From: Turnera subulata
Taxonomy: Eukaryota; Streptophyta; Magnoliopsida; Malpighiales; Passifloraceae
Direction: 5' to 3'
Assembly: GCA_028386065.3 (NCBI GenBank)
Contig: JAKUCV010000251.1
Coordinates: forward strand, 1-64,000
DNA: 64,000 nt
The notes below the pieces were generated by a model. It worked only from the letters and a program-made list of their open reading frames with translations, did no database searches and had not been told where the DNA came from. Made by a program: the position numbers and the translations under genes. How positions within the stretch are numbered: the stretch's first letter is position 1; every line of letters starts with the position of its first letter. This document shows, one piece after another, positions 33,876 through 47,849 of this stretch.

Positions 33876-36813
33876 TGAAGCGCCCCGACCCGTATTTATC
33901 GTACATAGTAAACACGTGCCGGAAATGTAACGACCCAACCAAACAAAGCCCAGCATACAGTGTATACAACAGAAACTTTGGCTCAACAGCCCAAAATACA
34001 AACATTAGAAATCTGGCGCTTCGGCCCAACATCAAAACATATCACCCGAACCCGGGAACATCAATAACATCACAACCAGCCTAAGGCCCAACAACAACAA
34101 TAATCAGCACAGCGGAAGACTTTTAAAACTCACAAAGACACTGTATGCGACACTGATGCAAACTAATGGATCCGAGTCCTGTCCAAGGGATAACGCCGCA
34201 GCCTGTCTTGAATGCATCATACCTGAACCACAAATAACTCAACCTACAGGATGAAAGCCCGCAGGTGAGGGGTGAGTCCGAAGTGCCCACCAACTATGGA
34301 TAGACGATCAATATGCAACACCATAAGTTACTCAAGGTCGAAACAGTCATAACAGCCAAATATATACCAATCCAAAAGACTCGACCCAAAACTAGTCCAA
34401 GACCAAAAAGACTTAAACAAAAACCAATTTCCAAATTTATCTTTCCGGGCCCTGTCACGGATAAGCTAGGGTCGTACCAGGTTATCAACCTGTTCCTGGT
34501 GCCAGATCAAAAAGAACCCGGGATCAACATCCCAATAACAAACTCAGGTAATCAACATCCCAATCAAACCGGCATCAACATGCCCATCACAAGTAACCCA
34601 GATCATGGCCACCACAAAACAGTCTCTAACCATCTGGTCATACCTCTACTTACCACATGACAATTATATCATCATCATCCAAAAACCAAATCTCAGGGAT
34701 CAACATCCCTAACCAAAACACCGGGATAGACATCCCAATCTAAAACCAAGGATCGACATCCTTATCACAATTTATTATTTAATCCAGTATTCTTTATACC
34801 AAAAAGTCACAAAGATAAACATCCAAAACTCAATGCATGGGGATAAACATCCCAAAATCAATCAAGGCACTGGGATAAACGTCCCGAAACAAACCACAAC
34901 AAATGCAACACTCAACAGTGCAACAATCATAAAACACAACAACCGAGAAATACAGGCACATATTGAAGGAAATCCATCCTCACCTTAGCCGATTACTCAA
35001 CTCTGAAGACAATGACCGGTCCAAAGCCGGCTCCTCGGAAACTGCCCGATATCAAAACCTATACCACAAAACAACATGCTTACATAAATGCACATAATCG
35101 GTATGCTATGATGCCAATACTGCGAAATAAATCCATCCCAGTTCATATCCTTTATTATCATCTTTTACCGAAAATATTATACCGTACGTATATCCGAATA
35201 TAATTCCGGTACCACACTTTAATTAAAACTCTCCTTTAAATATTTTTTATAGAGTAATTATACTTTGTCTTCCAAAATAATAACAATGTAATTTTCCTAG
35301 AAATTATATCATATAAATGTATTTTTCCCGAAATTATTTCCATAAAATATATTTCTTGCCAAAATATAATTACCAAATATTATCATCTTTAGAAAACCAT
35401 ATTTCCAGAAAACATTAATCATACAAAATTATTTTCTAAAAATAAATACGAATCAATAAATATACCTATATATTTTCCAAAGGTAAAATACTTTTCCAAA
35501 CAATTATATATCAAAGTAATTATATATTTTCAAAACTATTACTTTTGTATACCATAAATACATATTTTTCAAAAGGTACCAGTTACCATTATTTTCCAGG
35601 GAAAATAACATATGTATAAAATTTCCAGAAATTATTTTCATGGTATTTATATTTTTTCCAAATAATAATAGTTTTTCCAAAACATAACTTAATTATTTAT
35701 CAAAGTATATATATATTTATATTTTTCTCAAAATACCAGAATTAAACTGACCATAATTTTCTCAAGGTGAATATATATATTTTTTCCAGAATTAAATACC
35801 AGCAAATAAGTAAATATATTATTTTTTTGAGAAAATAAACCGGACTTCGCCATGAATAGCGCTGGCCCAGACCAAGGCAAGGAGCCCAGCACAGACCTGC
35901 CAAGGCTCGGCCCAGCACCAGCCCACAGCCCAACATAGGCTTGCGTGATTCAACCCGCAAGCGTCCGGGTCGAACACGGGTTAAGCGGGTCTGCTCATCT
36001 TTCTGCAGCGGCGGGCGACGACGACAAGGCGGGGCGGGGCGGCGACGAGCAGGACGGCCACAGCTTGGCGAGACAAGGGCGACGTCGCGGTGGAGCTCGC
36101 TGCTGCGGCTGCTGGTGGTTGTCATCATCAGGGGGTCAACGGCCATTAACGGCGCGTCGGTGGACGGAAAAGCACGGGGTCAGCGGCGGTCGAAAGGCGA
36201 CGGTGAAGGGAGCATGCTGGTGGCGGCGGTCCAGCGAACGGCGGCGTGGTACTCCTCCCCATGTATAGTAACCGGCAGGAGAATGGTGTGGCACTGTTCA
36301 CCGGGTTTCTTTTTTTTCTTCTTTCTTTTTTTTTTCTATTTTCTGTTTTGTATTTATTTTTTTCTTTTCTTTTTTTTCTTTCTTTTTTTTCCCTCTCTGT
36401 TTTTTCCGGTTTCCTATTTTTTCTTTTTTTTCTTTGTTTTTCTTTTTCCTTTCCTTTTTCTCTCTTCTTTTCTCTCTTCATTTCTTCCTCCTCCCTACTC
36501 TTCTCCCGCTTTTATACACAAACTTAGCCGCCATCAATAATGCAGGCGGGTCCGATCTGGACCAGAAAATAATTGATACCCCCTTAGTTATTTTCCGGTA
36601 TGATTTTTCTGAGGATTCCGAGACCCGAAAAATAGCAACTTTGGTCCGTAAAATCCACGGAAAAATCTCGAGCGCGGGAAAAGACTCGGTTTTGAAAAAC
36701 GATACCCGATTTACCTTGAATTAATTACCCAAGATTAATTCTTCCGGTAAATCACTGTAAAAAGACTTTTACAGTCCCAGTAAAAATACCAAATTTTTAC
36801 CCGGGCTGTTACA
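33876..36813 (-). repeat. 3' LTR of the deleted gypsy element (copy D)
   Basis: TGAAGCGCCCCGACC ... CCCGGGCTGTTACA, 2.94 kb. It shares its termini, the 'ttagccgatta' block, an AT-rich block and a pyrimidine tract with copies A-C. Its hairpin-repeat array (34520-34885) is longer. On the minus strand it is preceded by the purine tract AAAAGGAGGGTAGAC. Frames at 35941-36540 are low-complexity. Confidence 0.85.
34520..34885. repeat. Array of diverged hairpin repeats with matched changes
   Basis: Units related to GGGATCAACATCCC occur at 34520, 34571, 34696, 34723, 34749, 34839 and 34872. Several changed units keep the stem: GGCATcaacATGCC (34571-34584) and AAGGATcgacATCCTT (34748-34763) have paired substitutions. 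GGGATaaacGTCCC (34872-34885) keeps a T-G wobble. Two more units (near 34545 and 34811) are decayed on one side. Confidence 0.75.
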
Positions 36814-36911
36814 GTCTACCCTCCTTTTGAAATTCCTTGTCTTATCCGTGGGTCCTACCACGATAAGCTTCTGGCACACTCTGCCAGGTGTCCAAACTCA
36901 ACGCGAGATAC

Positions 36912-36950
36912 CGCTTATACCGTTAAGCGACATCTCCTCCGCTTATAAAT
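36912..36950 (+). promoter_or_regulatory. ORF A promoter, copy 2: dyad plus TATA box
   Basis: CGCTTA-TACCGT-TAAGCG at 36912-36929, then 14 bp, then TATAAAT at 36944-36950, 36 bp before the ATG at 36986. Dyad arms, spacer length and distance to TATA equal those of copy 1, although the spacer bases and much of the surrounding sequence differ. Confidence 0.6.
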
Positions 36951-36985
36951 ACCAAACCTCATAACTAAGACACTCACTCTCAGCC

Positions 36986-37363
36986 ATGGATTCTCCACTA
37001 AGATAAAGAACCACCTCTGACTCCGAGGATAACAGCTACATCGGTGGTACTGCTTTCCCGACAAGCTCCGATGAAGAACCTCCCAAGAAGCGATTCAAGA
37101 CAAACACCATCAGTCTGAAGGAAGATATTGTGGTCTCCCCAAGACAGCGAAAGAAGCGTGTTGGCAAAGAAGTTGATGATCGGAAGGGCAAAGCAACGGC
37201 TGAAAGTAGCACTCCACTGCAGACACTATCGCAGTTGAACGTCTCACTGAGGAAGGTCAGCTCGGCGGTGATGCAGATAGAATTGGCGTGCGCGGAACTC
37301 TTTCCTCACGTGAAAAACATCCAAAAACTTGTAAAAGACCTTGAGAAGCATGTAACTCAATAG
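36986..37363 (+). pseudogene. Antisense ORF A, copy 2 (early stop)
   Basis: Same 125-codon length and domain order as 12313-12690: acidic N-terminus (TTSDSEDNSYIGG), KKRFKT, basic stretch (PRQRKKRVGK and DDRKGK), helical C-terminus ending LVKDLEKHVTQ. Codon 7 is TAA where copy 1 has Ser, so this copy is probably inactive unless a later start is used. It lies directly beside the 3' LTR, antisense to its element. AATAAATAAA follows the stop at about 37401. Confidence 0.7.
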
Positions 37364-38017
37364 AGTACTTCTTCTCTGTATTGTAAAACTGTTATGAAAA
37401 ATAAATAAACAAGCTTTTTCCTTTATAAAATAATTCTCTCTTTATAACATAAAAACTTATGTTAAATGGAAAACAAAATATTTTTAAGCAGAAGAAAATT
37501 AATAAGAAGGAAAGAAAATCAACATAAAGATGTTAAAAAACAGAACCAACAAAAGGAAGTAAAACCAACATAAAGAATTTAAAAACAAAACAAAACTCGT
37601 TTAACAAAACCAAAACATAAAGAAGTTAAAAAAAAACATATTTTCATGTTCGGCGCTCTGGATCGGTCGTAAACATTCTCGATCCCGAGAAACGTAACAT
37701 GCACAGCTAACGGTAATGTCGGTTCCCTCGTGAAAAAAGACATCCGTTAACTCGCAAGGTGATGATCACGAACACGTCCTGTGTCCCTCGAAAAAAATGT
37801 TATCCACTTGTTCACAAATTCCGCATGAGCCAAAAACGTTTATCAAGTCTTGTATCCCTCTGTGATGTCCGAACATGTGTAAGCTTGCCACACATGCGCT
37901 CTACTCGAGGTATGGTCCCATCAGTCTAGCCTCAACGGTCACGGATGCATGTGATAAAAGATGCAGGAAAATATAGTAAAAGCCATAAAAAGAAACGCAA
38001 GGCAAGGAGCCAAGCAA
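37364..38017 (+). other. Conserved spacer of the antisense module, partial
   Basis: AT-rich after ORF A, then from about 37690 closely similar to 11800-12100 (inverse) and 40466-40760. It breaks off at about 38017 where the LTR fragment begins. Confidence 0.55.
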
Positions 38018-38723
38018 GGGTCAACGGCCATTAACGGCGCGTCGGTGGATGGAAAAGCACGGGGTCAGCGGCGGTCGAAAGGCGACGGTGAAGGGAGCAT
38101 GCTGGTGGCGGCGGTGCAGCGAACGGCAGCGTGGAACTCCTCACCATGTACAGTAACCGAGAGGAGAAAGGTGACGCACTGTTCACCGGATTTCTTTCTT
38201 TTTTTTTCCTTCTTTCTTTTCTTTTTTTTTCTATTTTCTGTTTTGTATTTATTTTTTTCTTTTCTTTTTTTTTCTTTCTTTTTTTCCTCTCTATTTTTTC
38301 CAGTTTCCTTTTTTTTATTTTTTATTTTCTTTTATTTTATTTTTTCCTTTCCTTTTTCTCTTTTTTTTTTCTCTCTTCTTTTCTCTCTTCCTTTCTTCCT
38401 CTTCCCTGCTCTTCTCCCGCTTTTATACACAAACTTAGCCGCCATCAATAATGCAGGCTTGTCCGATCCGGACCAGAAAATAACTGATACCCCCTTGTTA
38501 TTTTCCGGTATGATTTTTCTGAGGATTCCGGGACCCGAAAAATACCAACTTTGGTCCGTAAAATCCACGGAAAAATCTCGAGCGCGGGAAAAGACTCGGT
38601 TTCGAAAAATGATACCCGATTTACCTTGAATTAATTACCCAAGATTAATTCTTCCCGTAAATCACTATAAAAAGACTTTTATAGTCCCGGTAAAAATACC
38701 AAATTTTTACCCGGACTGTTACA
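38018..38723 (-). repeat. Truncated 5' LTR of the deleted element (copy E)
   Basis: Nearly identical to 36135-36813. It starts abruptly at GGGTCAACGGCC and ends CCCGGACTGTTACA. The AGCAG duplication follows directly. Confidence 0.85.
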
Positions 38724-38728
38724 AGCAG

Positions 38729-39130
38729 CTCATGGTTATTTTAAACATGAGTGATTATATACACTAATGAAAATATTGTGTATTTCAGTATAAATTGGAG
38801 TGGCGAGTTGTGGAACTTCTTGAGCTGGGTTAGTTTTAGCTTGAAATTATGCTTTTATGAGAAGGTAAAATGTATAAGAAAAATCTACAATCCAAAACTT
38901 GTATTATTCAAGTACCAATATTCCTTTGTCAATTATAAATCATAATTGACAATGAACTGATATTTAGAAGATTAATGCGATAATTGAGCTATTTTTACAT
39001 CTAATTAATACAAGTTATTAAATTTTGTAAATTTGTATGATTTTAGTAGACACTTTTAGGACACAATTTTGATATGAAAATTCCGAATCAAGATAAAACT
39101 AAAAAGTGTCTCATTCAGACTAAAAAGGTA
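38729..39130. other. Intergenic, nothing recognised
   Basis: AT-rich sequence without repeats or coding signal that I can identify. Confidence 0.4.
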
Positions 39131-39894
39131 CTCCCTCCGTTCTTTTTTATAAGACGTTTAGGAGGTTTTGGCTTGTTTCCAATTATAAGACGTTTTGATA
39201 GTTTTTAAATAATTTTTTTCCAATTTTCCTTATTTACCCTTATGGGGAAGGCTGGTGGCAATGCTTTCGTCCAAGCACTTTTTATTGGAAAGAGGCCAAA
39301 CAATAAGTACAAAATGGAAGTGGAACCACAGACACTTCTCTTGGATGCATTATGCATATGGATTGGCCACTGAAGGGAACCCATATTTACACTCCATGCA
39401 TTACCGGGGGATGGCTGTGGATTGGTGAGTGGATGTGCGTGAGAAAGAAAAGAAAGTAGAGAATAAAAAAGAAAGAAAAAAGGTGGAGCAAGAGGCGAGG
39501 AGAAAAGAAAAGAGAAGAAGGAAAAAGAAAAAAGAGAAGAGAGAGGGAGAAGAAAAGTGTGAAGGAAAGTGGTGGTTGTTAGGTGGTAGTATCTCCTATT
39601 GCCTGCCACAACGGTGACAGGTTTTATGTAAATTTTATATTATCAAAGTTAATTTTATAAAGTAATTTTATGTAAATTTTATAAAATTGATATATATATT
39701 GCATACATATTCATATGATTAATGAATTTCGGATCCAGTAGAAACAAAAAAACACATAATATTTATTACTATTATTTATCACAAAAGAGTATAGACGTTT
39801 TTTAGGAGAAGATAGAACATACTTGTGTTATAAAACACTTCATTCAACACTAGGAAAAGAGAGAAAGGAAATTTGGAAACATTAAACTACAATC

Positions 39895-40156
39895 CTAATT
39901 AGCCCTCCTAGGCTTCTTCAGCTTCAGCTCCTGCTTCAGGCGGTTGTTCTCTCGGGCCAGATCAGCTATCACGGAGCCTCTGATAGGCCTCCTCCCACCG
40001 ATCTAGTAGCCGGTCTCGGTTCCGAATCATCTCAACCAGCCGCACATTTTGTTCCACAAGTTGCCGACACATCGCTTCCATGGCCTTTCCGTGCTCGGCC
40101 TCAATCCTAATATTCTCACACAGGCCGTGAATGGTTGCTTCCATGTCGCCAGCCAT
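39895..40156 (-). pseudogene. Small coiled-coil protein gene 'ORF C' with a frameshift
   Basis: Starts MAGDMEATIHGL at 40156, continues with heptad-like HGKAMEAMCRQLVEQNVRLVE, and stops at 39962 after QRLRDS. The adjacent frame takes over there with DLARENNRLKQELKLKKPRR to a TAG at 39895, so one base was lost or gained near 39975. The whole would be about 87 residues, mostly charged coiled coil with a basic tail. A TATA box lies about 105 nt upstream. It lies divergent from, and about 0.9 kb away from, antisense ORF B. I do not recognise the family; it may be another transposon-borne gene. Confidence 0.5.
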
Positions 40157-40258
40157 AACTTGCAATGTGAAATATGCAGAGAATGCTTGGTTGTATGTTC
40201 TTAGTGTTTATGTGTGGCTAGTGTGGTTATGTGAGTTTTTAAGGGAGTGGGTAATGGG

Positions 40259-40264
40259 TTTATA
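40259..40264 (-). promoter_or_regulatory. TATA box of ORF C
   Basis: TATAAA within CTTATAAACCC on the minus strand, about 105 nt before the ORF C start. A C/A-rich untranslated leader follows. Confidence 0.45.
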
Positions 40265-40939
40265 AGAAGCAACAAATGTGCATACATTACTCCAATTTAA
40301 TAAGCAAAACATTGAGCAGCGTAAACGACTTGGAGTGTTGTGAAAAGACAACTATTTTTCCTATAACCGAAAAAAATATAAAGTGATGAAGCAATAATTC
40401 ATTCTATGGCAAAATTTTCAAAAATAAGATCGTAACGAAAAAAATCTTGTGGAGAGAGGTCTGCTTTACCGTGCAACTAACGGTGACGTCGGTTTCCCTC
40501 GTGAAAGAGACATCCGTTAACTCGCAAGGCGGTGATCACGAGAGCGTCTTGTGTCCCTCGATAGAAACGTTACCCACTTGTTCACAAATTCCGCATGAGC
40601 CAAAAAACATCTGTCAAGGCTCGTATCTCTCTACGATGTCCGAACAACTGTAAGCTTGTCGCACATGCGCTCTACTCGAGGTGTGGTCCCATCCGTCTAG
40701 CCTCAACGGTCACGGAAGCATGTAATAAAAGATGCAAGAAATTATAGTAAGACCATAAAAAGAAAGGACAAGATAGCCAGAGCGAAAGAAAATCATGAGA
40801 TGGAAAAAGGCTGAAAAACTCTGGCATCGCAGCCCGAAAAACGTGTAAAGTAACAAGGCAATAAATGAAAGCAACGAAAAATTTTCCAAAAAAGCAAGAT
40901 CTTGAAAATCGAAAACAGTAAACACGCTCCCCATAAGAG

Positions 40940-40947
40940 TATAAAAG
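40940..40947 (+). promoter_or_regulatory. TATA box of antisense ORF B, copy 2
   Basis: TATAAAAG after the conserved CACGCTCC block, 121 nt upstream of the ATG at 41061. A C/A-rich leader ending CACACGTCC is shared with copy 1. Confidence 0.6.
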
Positions 40948-41060
40948 AAATGGAGCGGTGAGGTGTAAATTATCAAAAGCATTTAAAAGCAACAAAATAT
41001 TCAGGCAACCAAAAACCACAAAACTCTGAAAAACCAAACACCCACACGTCCTAGCACAAC

Positions 41061-41740
41061 ATGCCTGCTCCATCTTCCGTTTTCTTCGTCGAAGGTGAAA
41101 ATATAGGCAGAAGAAATCGTCTGGCCTACAGCATGGTCAACGATTGTGCTGAAGAACTACCGAACGAGCTCGGCAGGATGCCGAGTCTAGTCTTCGTAGA
41201 CGAACTCTACTCATCGCGATTCTTCGTCACTCCAATGGAAGAGGTGTTCTTCCTAGAGGACCATGGCACTCTGAGGACCTCCTACTACGGATCGGCCAAC
41301 TCCATCATGTTCTTCATCTCCGAAAGGCTACAGGAGTTCAACCTGGAGTCCACTTGCCACTGGAGCAAGGTACCTACTACCAGCTCTCGATGACGGCCCA
41401 GAGCATGCCCAGAGTAACTCGTCTGCCGGTAACTTGGCCAAAGGCCCGACTGCTGGTGTGGAACTGCAGAGGAGTCGCAAGGCGTTCACAGGAGTTCTCA
41501 CGTACTCTGAGGGACCTGAAGAACCAATACAAACCAAACATAGTTCTTCTCACGGAGACCCAGTGGCAACCTCAAGACGATCACGGTCTCATCCCACTCC
41601 GGTTCCCTCAAGCAAACCGGTTCGAGCTTCCCGGTCAGGACGGCAGAGGCGGTATGTGGTTCTCGTGGAGCGACAGTATCCAAGTCAACATCAACAACGA
41701 CCCAACCAGCTTCAGGGTCAACGTCGTTCCAAGGCGATAA
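41061..41740 (+). pseudogene. Antisense ORF B, copy 2 (4-nt deletion)
   Basis: Has the ATG missing in copy 1. The first about 100 residues (SSVFFVEGENIGRRNRL ... FISERLQEFNLEST) match copy 1. Then 4 nt are missing near 41358, and the protein continues in another frame from about 41363 to the stop at 41740. The second part contains EQGTYYQLSMTAQSMPR, LLVWNCRGVARRSQEF, VLLTETQWQPQDDHGL and GGMWFSWSD. The Trp here shows that the TAG in copy 1 is a mutation. The WNCRG and LTET motifs match the beginning of LINE endonucleases. Two independently damaged copies with the same layout imply an intact parent gene of about 227 residues elsewhere in the genome. Confidence 0.75.
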
Positions 41741-41899
41741 TTGTATTTTTATTTTTATAAAATATCAATGTAATATTTCCCTTCGTAATATCAATATTAG
41801 CAATATTAATAATATTTGTATTTCCGCTTATTTATGGCATCATTTACCTCATATGTTTATGCTCTGCGACAGCTGGCGTTCCTTGACTGGATCCATTTT

Positions 41900-42547
41900 T
41901 CAGGCAAGATAATATATATATATATAAAATTCCCAGAAATTAATTTCATGATATATATATATATTTTCCAAATAATATTAGTTTTTCCCAAACCATAACT
42001 TAATTATTTATCCAAGTAAATATTTTTATATTTTTCTCAAAATACAAGAATTAAATTGACCATAATTTTCTCAAAGTAATATATAATTTTTTTTCCAAAA
42101 TCATATACCAGATTATTAAATAAATACCTATATATATTTATTTTTTTTCCTCTTTTCTTTTTCTTCTCCTCTTCTTCTCCTTTCTCTTCCCCTGCTTCCC
42201 TTTTATAAACAGTGAAACACTGTGCAAACACTGTACGACCTGTGATTCTCAAATAATGCAGCTTGTCTGCATTATGAAGCGAGTCCAGTCCGGACCAGAA
42301 AATAACTGATACCACCTTAGTTATTTTTTCGGTGTGATTTTCCGAGAAATTCCGAAACCCGAAAAATACCAACTTAGGCCCGAAAAATCCACGGAAAAAA
42401 TCACGAGCGCGGGAAAACTCTCGGTTTCGAAAAAACGACTCCCGGTTTACCTTGAATTAATTACCCAAGATTAATTCAACAGTAAATCACGGTAAAAAGA
42501 CTTTTACAGTCCCGATAAAAATCAAAAATTTTACCCGGGCTGTTACA
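41900..42547 (-). repeat. LTR fragment (copy F)
   Basis: AT-rich block, pyrimidine tract, then the CGGTTTCGAAAAA.CGA and ATTAATTACCCAAGATTAATT blocks and the terminal CCCGGGCTGTTACA shared with copies D and E. Confidence 0.8.
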
Positions 42548-42917
42548 ATGGTGGTGGCCGGCTGGTCCTCTTTCTCTTTTTTTTTTTCATTTCCGTTTTC
42601 CCTTTTTTTTATTTCTTTCTCTTTTTATTTTCCCCTTCTCTCTTTTTTTTTTCCTCTCCTTTTCTTTCTCTTTTTTTTTTTCTCTCTTCTTCTTCTTTTT
42701 TTTTTCTTCCTCTCCTCTTCCTTCCCCCTTCTTCTGCCTGATTTCTTTTTAAAACAAAGATTTGGCGGGCATATTAAAGTTAAAACAAAGGTTAGGCGGG
42801 CATTATAATTTTGTTGATAAGAGGGTTAAAGTTGTTATAAGTAAGATTTCAAAGGCATTTCTTGGGGGGTGTGCACACTCTCAAAACGTCTTAAGAAAAA
42901 AAAAAACCGAGGGAGTA

Positions 42918-43514
42918 GTATTTAGAGGAGTATTTGATTTTTTTTTTTAGGGTCGTCATATCACGTCTCATTCAAATTTGTGGAGTCAAACTGTAGATCA
43001 TACTACTACACAAAACAAGTTTTTACATTTTTTCAAAAAAATATTTGTTCATGGCTTTTTTTCAAAGAAAAATAGAAGTTAAATTAGGATTAGGGGGTTG
43101 GTAAGCCGACGCCGCAGCCATTGAATAATGTCGAAGGATTGAACCGGTAAGACTCATTGAATTTTGACAAAACTAAGAAATTTTAGATTGCTCCAGATAC
43201 TATACATATATATATATATATATATTTTCATTTCATATTTTTTTTCTTTTTCCTTTTGGTTTACGATTTGGAAAAAAAAAGAGAAAGTAAATGAAGTATG
43301 GAGGTTGGTAGGAGGCGGCGCAGGCATTCAACAGTTGTACTAATTAGTTGCTTCTTATAGTTTATTAGCTAGTTGCTACCATAGTCTAGTCTAGTACTAT
43401 GATAAATATTATAATAATAAATATAATAATAGTTTAGTGGTAATTCCGAGAGAGAAAAACAAGTAAAAGAAAAGAAAAAAGGAGGGGAGAGAGAGGGAGG
43501 GAGAGAGCAGAAAA
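42918..43514. promoter_or_regulatory. Upstream region of the isomerase gene
   Basis: AT-rich, with a (TA)n microsatellite at 43206-43226, two AATATAATAATA stretches near 43405-43430 and a purine-rich (GA) leader at 43450-43510 directly before the ATG. No clear TATA box at a fixed distance. It probably contains the promoter and 5' untranslated region. Confidence 0.45.
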
Positions 43515-46622
<3,108 letters not shown>

Positions 46623-46685
46623 GTCTGCAGACAATGCACTTTGGGGACAAGTTTTGGTATCTATATATTTATGTAAGCTTGTATC

Positions 46686-46691
46686 AATAAA
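46686..46691 (+). terminator. Polyadenylation signal of the isomerase gene
   Basis: AATAAA lies 64 nt after the stop codon, followed by T-rich sequence. Confidence 0.6.
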
Positions 46692-47612
46692 TGTTAGACA
46701 GGACACAAAGCTCAAACAAATTGTCATCATGTCTTGGTTCAGAGCTTCAGTATTTGTTCGGTCTGTCCAATGTCAAAACTTTTGAATCTTGCAAACTGGC
46801 TGGGAAACTGTATTTCTTAAAACACGGTTCCGTGGTTGGTATATGATTTTTTTTTTTACATCTTTTGTCAACCATCTAAGTCAATTTAAGTAAACATTGT
46901 CCATCATCATCTTATCCTGCATGGTTTGAAACAAACTAAATGATTGAAAAAAAAAAAAAAACCTAAAGCGAATTGTTTCGAAATGTTTAATGATGCACTG
47001 TTGTCTACGTGGGAAAGAAATGTAGTTGTACAGAGTTTGATTGATGACCTACATTAATCACTACAAAGGCAAGCTTTTATAACAGGAAACCAGCTTCCAT
47101 TCCTTTTAATCTGTAGACCATCAGTGCCATTAACTTGGCTGATGATCGTGATCCTAGTATGGCCAACTTTTAGTCCTGCCTACCTAAAATAAAAATATTG
47201 TTAGATTTGAATTTGAGTGCATTAGCCAAACCACAATCGGCCCTTTCAGCCATAGCTTGATTATAACATGTCCACCCCTTTTAGTCCAACCTCAAACGTC
47301 TTTCTTTTGCTTTTTTCATGAGATCATGACCCGTATCATACTCAGAACTGAACAAGGAAAAGCACACAATTTTGCGTAAATTAATGCAGGAGAAAGCAGA
47401 GTTAAGGCAAAGATAAGCTGCCAAAACCCAGAAAAAAATTTAGGTAAGTAAGACCATGCACTTTACTGCCAATCTGCAGTTACTTTTGCTACTACTCCAT
47501 ACTTCAACCCCAACATCTAGTAAGTAACAAAACACACAAGCATATAGACAATGTGACTCCAGAATCTTACATACATATCCATGAGTTTTGCATTACAATT
47601 AGAACAGCAGTG
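46692..47612. other. Intergenic; partial duplicate of the PP2C flank
   Basis: About 47095-47165 (CCATTCCTTTTAAT, AGACCATCA.TGCCATTA) and about 47320-47600 resemble 52730-52800 and 52110-52735 respectively. DNA next to the PP2C fragment has therefore been duplicated, and the copia element later inserted into this region. No gene. Confidence 0.5.
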
Positions 47613-47827
47613 TGTAATTCTGGTGTAAATTACACATTTGTATTGATGTTTAGGATGGTATTTATACACAAAGATAGAGCTATACACGGTAAGTGTTGAC
47701 CTCTAAATACAGTAACTAAATATATACCAAATCATACCAGATCATATCTAAGATATACCATATCGTATCACACCAAATCATATCAAATATACACCAAATC
47801 ATATCTAAGATATACCATATCGTATCA
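47613..47827 (-). repeat. 3' LTR of the copia element
   Basis: Minus-strand TGATACGATATGG ... CCAGAATTACA. The first about 110 bp contains repeated ATATCTTAGATATG-type and ATATGATTTGG-type units. Confidence 0.93.
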
Positions 47828-47849
47828 CTCCCCCTCAAGTTGGACTGGG

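Larger units (their letters stand above)
33876..38723 (-). mobile_element. Deleted gypsy element retaining antisense ORF A
   Basis: Flanked by a perfect 5-bp duplication AGCAG (33871-33875 and 38724-38728). The right-hand LTR (5' on the minus strand) is reduced to 38018-38723. The left-hand LTR (33876-36813) is complete. Between them lie only a polypurine tract, ORF A on the plus strand (antisense) and part of the conserved spacer. gag, pol and ORF B are gone. LTR termini and layout match the chromovirus at 4432-22479 (TGAAGCGCC...GCTGTTACA). Confidence 0.82.
40466..42547 (-). mobile_element. Truncated gypsy copy retaining antisense ORF B
   Basis: From about 40466 the conserved antisense-module spacer, then ORF B (plus strand), then a short AT-rich stretch and the LTR start region (41900-42547, ending CCCGGGCTGTTACA). 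gag and pol are missing between ORF B and the LTR. I found no target duplication for this fragment. Confidence 0.7.
39131..42915. mobile_element. Possible mariner/Stowaway-like element around a nested gypsy fragment
   Basis: CTCCCTCCGTTC at 39131 preceded by TA, and inverted ACCGAGGGAG ending 42915 followed by TA, are the classic plant Tc1/mariner ends. Just inside, AAGACGTTT (39152) is matched in inverse by AAACGTCTTAAG (42885). The pair would define a 3.8-kb element containing ORF C and the truncated gypsy copy. Deeper subterminal sequence does not match well, so the two ends could instead belong to separate elements. No mariner transposase is visible. Confidence 0.4.

Noticed and set aside
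35941..36540. 199-codon plus-strand frame in the LTR at 33876-36813
   Set aside because: The second half is a Phe/Leu run from a T-rich tract, and the same DNA in copy E (38018-38723) reads differently. It is LTR sequence.
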